Assembly (NCBI GenBank): GCA_029891345.1
Contig: CM057003.1
Location: forward strand, 7,978,709 to 8,042,708
Source of the DNA: Dryococelus australis
Taxonomy: Eukaryota; Arthropoda; Insecta; Phasmatodea; Phasmatidae
Direction: 5' to 3'
Length of the DNA: 64,000 nt
A program made the translations under genes and the position numbers. Of this stretch, positions 58,285 to 64,000 are shown piece by piece. The notes under the pieces were generated by a model. It was not told where the DNA came from. It was given only the letters and a program-made list of their open reading frames with translations, and did no database searches. Every line of letters begins with the position of its first letter. The first letter of the stretch is position 1.

Positions 58285-61200
58285 ATGATAGGCTTAACAG
58301 TGATGCAAACTTTTCTAGTTTTTTCAAGAATTGTAAGGTTCCTTTATTAAACTCAATAATGGCATCACCCCCGCCTATTAGAGTTTCAGTTACTTTAGCA
58401 AGAACGTACTTGAAATCTGTCGCAGTGGAGGAAGGTGCTACAGAAACCTTCTTTTTTCAAAGTAAAACCCTCCCTGACCTAACTCATCCAGTGTGGGTTT
58501 GATCTATGATGATATCATTCCTTTTCTCACAAACAGACTTGAGTTTAGTGCACGTGGTTCTACCTGGAGTCTGCAAATATTGACATACATGGATGTGCAG
58601 TTGTCTCAATACCGGCCATTCACTGTAGGTGCTGCACAGACTAAACTACCAAATTTTATTGCAAATAGGAAAGCTTATATCTGCCAAACATGAACCCTAC
58701 AGAACTACTTCATATCCAAAACCTCACCAATTTTTGAATACTAAAGTTCCGTCGACACCTGAGTCATACAGGATATTCGTAAGTTTGAGGAGAACAATTC
58801 TATTTCTATCCATGTCTACTGTGTGGTGGACAAAGATAGCAATATAATTGATGTAAATTGCGAAAAGGGAGTGATTAACATAGCTATGTGTATTTCTCCT
58901 CTACGTCATGACAAACATGTAAATATTTTCGCGATTCACGCTACTGGAAATGCTGCTCATTTTCATTTTGTCTATAGTAGAAATTTGTACTGGCTGGTTG
59001 GTAGTCAGCTTAGTAAGAAACAACACGAAATACAGGTTTGCGAGTGTTGCCTCTAGTACTTCGTAAGTGAGGAGAAACTCGCAAGTTGTACTATTCTTTG
59101 CTAGCAACAAAAAGCTGTTCGCAGTACTTTCCCCACTGGGAACAAGTAGTTTGAATTTAAAGATTAGAGTAAATAGTAGAGATTGGGTTTTGTCGCTTAT
59201 TGAAACTTTGAAAGTTACCTGAAACCCAAGTCTACTTGCTTACCTAATGATGAAATTAGTTATATAATTGCCATCAACCAACATATGCTTATAGCATATT
59301 GTTGGTTTGCTCACACAATTAAAGTTTATCGAACTAATTTGAGTTTGTGGGTGCTGATTGTATGTACCAATTAGTAGATAAATTAGTTGAACTTACAAAG
59401 TGGGTTGCATGAATCTACAGCACGATTGTTCTGATGAAGCCAAAAACCCCTGCTGATGAAGTTAGGTTGGCGGTTCAGAATAGTTGTCACATTTGTAAGG
59501 AAAAGCTCAGTACAGATGATATTGTGGTTGATAATGACTATCTCATGGGCGAAATGAGAGGTCATGCACATAATATGAACAACTTGAATTTCAGACTGCT
59601 CAAAAGACAAACTTGTCGCGGTTTTTCTTAACCTGCAAAACTATGATGCTCACTTTCTTATAAAGCCTTTGGGTGAACATCACATAGCACAACCCGATGG
59701 AGCCACGGTAATTGAAAACCCGGATAAAATTCGAGTGATTGGAATGACCCTTGAAAAATACAAATGCATTACTGAACCAATTACCAATGGGACTGATTTC
59801 ATTGGAAAGTCGCAATATTTCAAATTACATTTTATTGACTAATTCCATTCATAAGCACCCATCAGGAAACTTTGGCAGGCAATTTACTACCTCCGCAATT
59901 GAGTATCACCTGCCCGATGTTTCCAGACAACAACCAATTCGCATTGGCAAAACAGAAGGGAGTTTTTCTTTATGACTTTGTTAAGTCGCCAGACAGTCTG
60001 ATGTACAAGTCACTCCCACCAAAGAATGCATGTCATAATGTGATGAGAGATGATGGCATTAGTGATGAGGATTATGCTCACACCCAAACCACATGTTATG
60101 CGTTCAACTGCATAAACTTGCTGCAGTATGCCATTCACTATTTATGTGTGGACACTTGTTTGCTGGCAGATGTATTTGAGAATTTCAGGACCATATGTTT
60201 GGCTCATTGCAGTCTTCACACAGCCATGTACGTCACAGCTCCGTCTCTTTCATGGGGCACTTTATTGTCGATGATACATGGACGGTTAGAGTAGTTGACT
60301 GACGTAGATATCTATCGTTTTGTAGAATGTGGGGTTAGGAGCAGCATTACCCAGGTTTCAAAAAGACATGCTGAAGCCAACAATATTTACATGGGTGAGG
60401 ACTACGACCCCACTTTGGCATTGAAATATATATGCAATTTAGATGTCAATGGCTGTACAGTCATACAATGTGATCCAAGCTTCCGATTGGCAATTTTGAG
60501 TGAGTTGAGGCTGACTCCATTTTCTACATAAGATTTTTCAAACACTGTGAATGATGGTGACACTTGTTTTTTTTTCTTCGCAAAAGTGGACATGTCTTTT
60601 ACAGACGAGTGTCATGCTGCATTGTCTGATATGCCTGTGGTCCCAGAAAATGGTATACTCCTGAATGGCTCGCATGACAAACATCTTTTGACACTTGCAC
60701 CGTGGAAGAATTAAGTTATAAACAGGGAAACACTGAGGAAGCACTTGATGTATGGAGCCACACTTGACTCTTTTCATCGCGTTTTGTGATTTGAGCAGAA
60801 GGTTTGTATGGCTCCGTACATCGAGTTTAACATTGATAAACATGCTGATAGGGCATCAAATATTTCAGGCAAGACAGATTATTGATGAAAACTTGGCCTA
60901 ATCGAGATGGCAAAGAGTTCTGCTGCGTTCAACAAACCTTTCTACACTGCTGTTGCCATTCTTGATCTTTCAAAATTAACCCTCTACGACTTTCATTATC
61001 AGTACATGTGTACCAAATTTATTCTGCCAACCTTGCACCCCCTCTATTGTGACACAGATTCCCTAATATATGTTGTTGCTTGTGATGATATCTATAAAGT
61101 AATTATGCCAGATCTAAAGGCACGGTTTGATGCATCCAACTGTGCGCTCGATAACCTGCAAAAATTCCTTCACGAGAATAAAGGCCACTCTAGGATGATG

Positions 61201-61515
61201 AAAAATGAATGTACTGGTCGCATCATCACACACATTTGTGGGTTTACATCCTAAGCTTTACGCATATGTTGTTGCGAATGAGCAATGTATACATAAGACG
61301 AATGGCGTAAAACCTAACATGTTACAGTCACTAAGGTACGAGTATTATCAAGATCGCCTCGAAAATCGCACAAGGGTTTTTGGAACCCAATACCACTTCC
61401 ATTTGGGTTTCTAGAAGTCTACACCGAACACATAACCAATTTAGTGTTGTCAGGTATGGATGATAAGCGGAATATTGAGGCATATGGAATATCAACCTTT
61501 ACCTTGGGGGCACTA
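58285..61515 (+). pseudogene. polB: Protein-primed family B DNA polymerase of Maverick/Polinton, adintovirus or bidnavirus type, heavily decayed
   Basis: The gene copied element DNA using a protein primer and had a 3'-5' exonuclease. Recognisable parts in order: N-terminal region (58,359-58,690, ending at the conserved FIANRKA block); KFEENNSISIHVY near 58,785; a Cys knuckle (CECC, ~59,040); a second Cys/His module (CHICKEKL at 59,485, RGHAHNMNNLNF); the exonuclease-like block NLQNYDAHF (~59,630); SLPPKNA and LLADVFENFR (60,010-60,190); TAPSLSW (~60,238); a degraded motif A (LDVNGC, ~60,440); the catalytic motif C YCDTDS (61,045-61,062); KLYAYVV (~61,255); and the C-terminal DDKRN and WGHYKI blocks (61,460-61,515). 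There are at least six frame changes and several stops, for example before 60,295. The segment that normally holds motif B (Asn-Ser-x-x-Gly region) is missing between about 60,870 and 60,907. It is certainly non-functional. The family call is firm; the exact lineage is not. Confidence 0.92.
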
Positions 61516-62005
61516 CAAAATAACTAATTTTTTTTTATTTCCTCCCTACAATAGTTATAACAGGTCAATAAATACAGCCCACCTACGACACCACAACTGC
61601 CAGCACCACACCACCAATGACGTCCATCTGTCGCCACCACACGCACCTTCTATACCACAACCAACTTCAAATTGTCTACAATGTCTATAATTGTCTACAA
61701 TGTCTACACATATCTACAACTTTTTGCACCACCTGTTGCATTATAATTCAATACTGTTGCTACCTGGTTGCCTATCTGTAAGGAATGACATAACTACAGT
61801 ATCAAGAATCCAACTGTCTTCGATATTTTTTCCTCTTCTCAAATAAGAAGAAATTCACAGTGTGGTAAAACATCATCTCGAAACTGTGTGCATGTGAGTG
61901 TGTGTTGTACCCAGACGTTGGCATGTGTAGGTGTCTGGAAAATATAATACCTAATGTGACAAATGTACGCTCCTCTGCACATCACTATAAGAGTTTGTAA
62001 AATAA
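61516..62005. other. Right flank of the island, CA-rich
   Basis: AATAAA at 61,567 could be the polymerase poly(A) signal. The stretch 61,570-61,720 is CA-rich (CACCACACCACCAATGACG, TGTCTACAATGTCTA), similar in style to 51,945-52,110. No further gene is recognised. Confidence 0.4.
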
Positions 62006-62009
62006 ATAA

Positions 62010-62011
<2 letters not shown>

Positions 62012-62066
<55 letters not shown>
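62012..62066. repeat. (TA)n microsatellite
   Basis: Uninterrupted TA dinucleotide run of about 55 bp. Confidence 0.97.
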
Positions 62067-62067
<1 letters not shown>

Positions 62068-63375
62068 CAGGCGAACTTCAGGACGATGTATTATATTTGT
62101 AAATATTTTTTTTTGTATTTACATATTTTGTTCTTGTTATTTATTATGTAATCTATGTAAGAAGATTTAGGATTCTATTATTATTATTAGTAGTAGTAGT
62201 AAACAGTAAGAGTTTTAAGATGTACATAACTTTGAAAAATTTTTTGGTTGTGATAGCTAATTTTGTTTTTACATGTAACACCTTGTTTTTCATAAAATTT
62301 ACTATCGTTCTTAAATGTGATTGAAAAATATGTTTGGTAATTTAGTATGTAAGATGATTGTTGTATAGTTGATTCTCGTGATATGTTTGTTTTAAAGCAG
62401 TAAAAAATGATTTTTGTAGATATTTATTTGCTAAAAAATATTTGAAAATGTCTTTTATTGTGTCAATGTTTGTTGTAAAGTAAATGTAAATATTGTAGCT
62501 CTTAAGGATGATTTTTTGAAAAGAAAACTTTTGAATATAATTTTTCATGTTAAAATGGAATAATGTGACTTCTTATTTATTAGTTTGATAATTCTTCATG
62601 TCACTATTTTTTTTATATGTTGGAATGTGAATGATTGGAGGTGGGATGTGTCTGAAGATGAAGTACTTGTATATGACTGGATATTAACCTCTTAATTTTT
62701 TCTAGTGAAGAATGTTGATAACTTGAGATGAGTGGATGATGGTAAGATTTTTAAGTTTGGAGCTTAAAAAGATTTTAAGTCAGGTCGTGGGATACCCGTT
62801 TACTCACTTTCAAGGAAAAAATATTCAAGTTTGTTCCTTCTTGATGAGGGAGAAAAAAATATTATACATTAAAAACTCTTATTGTAATTTTAATTAAAAA
62901 ACAAACTTTGAAGGGCTATGGGGAAATTACAAAAATGTTTGGAGAAAATCGAACATGTCTGAATGAATTTGAAACGATAGGAACAGACCAGTAACTCGAG
63001 AAAACCTCTGTTAACCTGCTGGTCAAGTTGAAAAACCCTAGGGACATAACGAAACTGAGTGCCAAGTGACACAAATACCTTCTTCAGAGGCAGGTAGAAA
63101 GACCTCTTTGTGACACACACAATGTTTCAAGTTGAGTCCACCTTATGACCTCAGCTTTCAGGCGACGCCATGATTCCTAACAGCTCAAAATATATTCATT
63201 TTTTTCAAAAGTAACAATGGAAAAGATTTCAGGTATGATATACAAACTCACAGTCCAGTTCAATGTAGCAATTCTTGTTGCTATGTGCGCAGCTGAAACT
63301 TTGTTTGCCGAACAACAGATGCAAATTTCCCGTCGTTTTCACATGTGAATATGTGACTTGCGGGTAAAGTTAATT
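62067..63375. other. AT-rich DNA, nothing firmly recognised
   Basis: A (TTA)n/(TAG)n run lies at about 62,176-62,200. The reverse frame 62,342-62,548 is Lys/Phe/Tyr/Asn-rich and recalls the style of the 57.2-kb reverse ORF, but no alignment was established. Confidence 0.45.
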
Positions 63376-63950
63376 TTAGGTGAACCAGATCTCGAGCTCT
63401 TTCAGGTACTCGCGCGCGAGAATAAACACACTTCTTCCTCCTTTGTTGCAAAGCTCTGGCGAAAGAGATAAACTTCCACGTCGAAAATGGAGTTTTCGCA
63501 ATCTCGCGCTCCATCCGGTGGAGAAGGAAAAGGAGTCGAGAGACGCCAGAGGGTCGAACTCAGTTACTTGTGTTTGATCCCTAGGAGTTGAAGGGAAGGG
63601 TGGTGGGGTGAACGAGGGGTGGGTTGAAATACGTGCTCTGTAACGGTTCGCGTTTGATACGTCTTCGTCTGGTGCGAGGCACGTTCTACTTCCATAAATT
63701 GGAGTCACATGCTAAAACATCCCCCCCCCCCCTCGATCAGGCCTGTCTGATGTTCAGCTTATCAGAGCGGAGCTCGGTGCTATTCAGCTTCGGCGTGATT
63801 TCACTTCACCTGCTTCAAGTCGCGAGAGATTCCGACGACGTTTATTTTTTACGTCGTTTACATATCAATCGCCGATAGTCGGCCCTGGACGCGCAGAGTT
63901 TTAAACGAGTCTTCTGTGGCACATCCACAACTACACTGAGAAGATTAACA
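63376..63950. other. GC-rich block with poly(C)
   Basis: CpG-rich with a C12 run at 63,721-63,732. Open frames on both strands overlap and match nothing, so they are treated as compositional. It may be a promoter-type CpG-rich region. Confidence 0.35.
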
Positions 63951-63952
63951 GC

Positions 63953-64000
63953 GTGAGTGAGGGAAAATATTTTGGCGGCTCTTGACAGCGAGGTCTTCAG
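63953..64000 (-). mobile_element. SINE 3' end, cut by the window edge
   Basis: On the reverse strand it reads CTGAAGACCTCGCTGTCAAG then AGCCGCCAAAATATTTTCCC and a CTCACTCAC tail, matching the 3' end of the family. The head should lie beyond 64,000. Confidence 0.75.

Noticed and set aside
62342-62548. Reverse Lys/Phe/Tyr-rich frame as a second viral-type gene
   Set aside because: Resemblance to the 57.2-kb reverse ORF is only compositional; no alignable landmarks were found.

Overview
This is eukaryotic nuclear DNA, most likely from an arthropod and probably an insect with a large repeat-rich genome. The supporting signs are AT-rich intergenic sequence, no bacterial-style gene packing, many microsatellites, tRNA-derived SINEs, MITEs, a Tc1-type transposase remnant and an arthropod-style endogenous viral or Maverick-like island. 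The exact organism is not readable from the sequence; a polyneopteran insect is only a guess. I found no convincing host protein-coding gene.

Layout. 1-9.8 kb: AT-rich DNA with GA and poly(G)/poly(C) runs, an old tandem array of about 160-bp units (5.13-5.74 kb), a MITE-like element with a tRNA-like core (7.2-8.03 kb) and a GC-rich block at 8.08-8.44 kb. 9.8-22 kb: a reverse SINE, a second copy of the tRNA-core MITE (12.5-13.2 kb), a 67-bp tandem array (17.2 kb), a SINE tail and a MITE copy. 22.3-23.2 kb: a full-length SINE followed by a deleted Tc1/mariner element with intact inverted repeats. 24-51 kb: almost wholly repeats. They include a 49-bp seven-copy array (27.85 kb), a SINE split by a PIF/Harbinger-like MITE (35.8-36.5 kb), a 2-kb long-TIR element (37.46-39.47 kb) and seven pieces of MITEs sharing a GGCTGTTCACGGTAAAGTGAG terminus.

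The main item is at 51.9-61.6 kb, a decayed viral or Maverick/Polinton-like island. Its right half (58.3-61.5 kb) is a protein-primed family B DNA polymerase broken by many stops and frameshifts, with an internal deletion. Its left half (51.96-55.74 kb) holds a compact row of same-strand remnants. These are an unrecognised small gene, a remnant resembling a conserved arthropod hypothetical family, three tandem diverged copies of an unrecognised Cys/His/Trp-rich two-domain gene, and two further unrecognised remnants. A reverse-strand Lys-rich ORF and a degraded partner lie between the halves. No integrase, capsid, ATPase or protease gene is visible, so assignment to Polinton, adintovirus or bidnavirus-like lineages is open. 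The last 2.4 kb is AT-rich DNA, then a GC-rich block and the tail of another SINE at the window edge.
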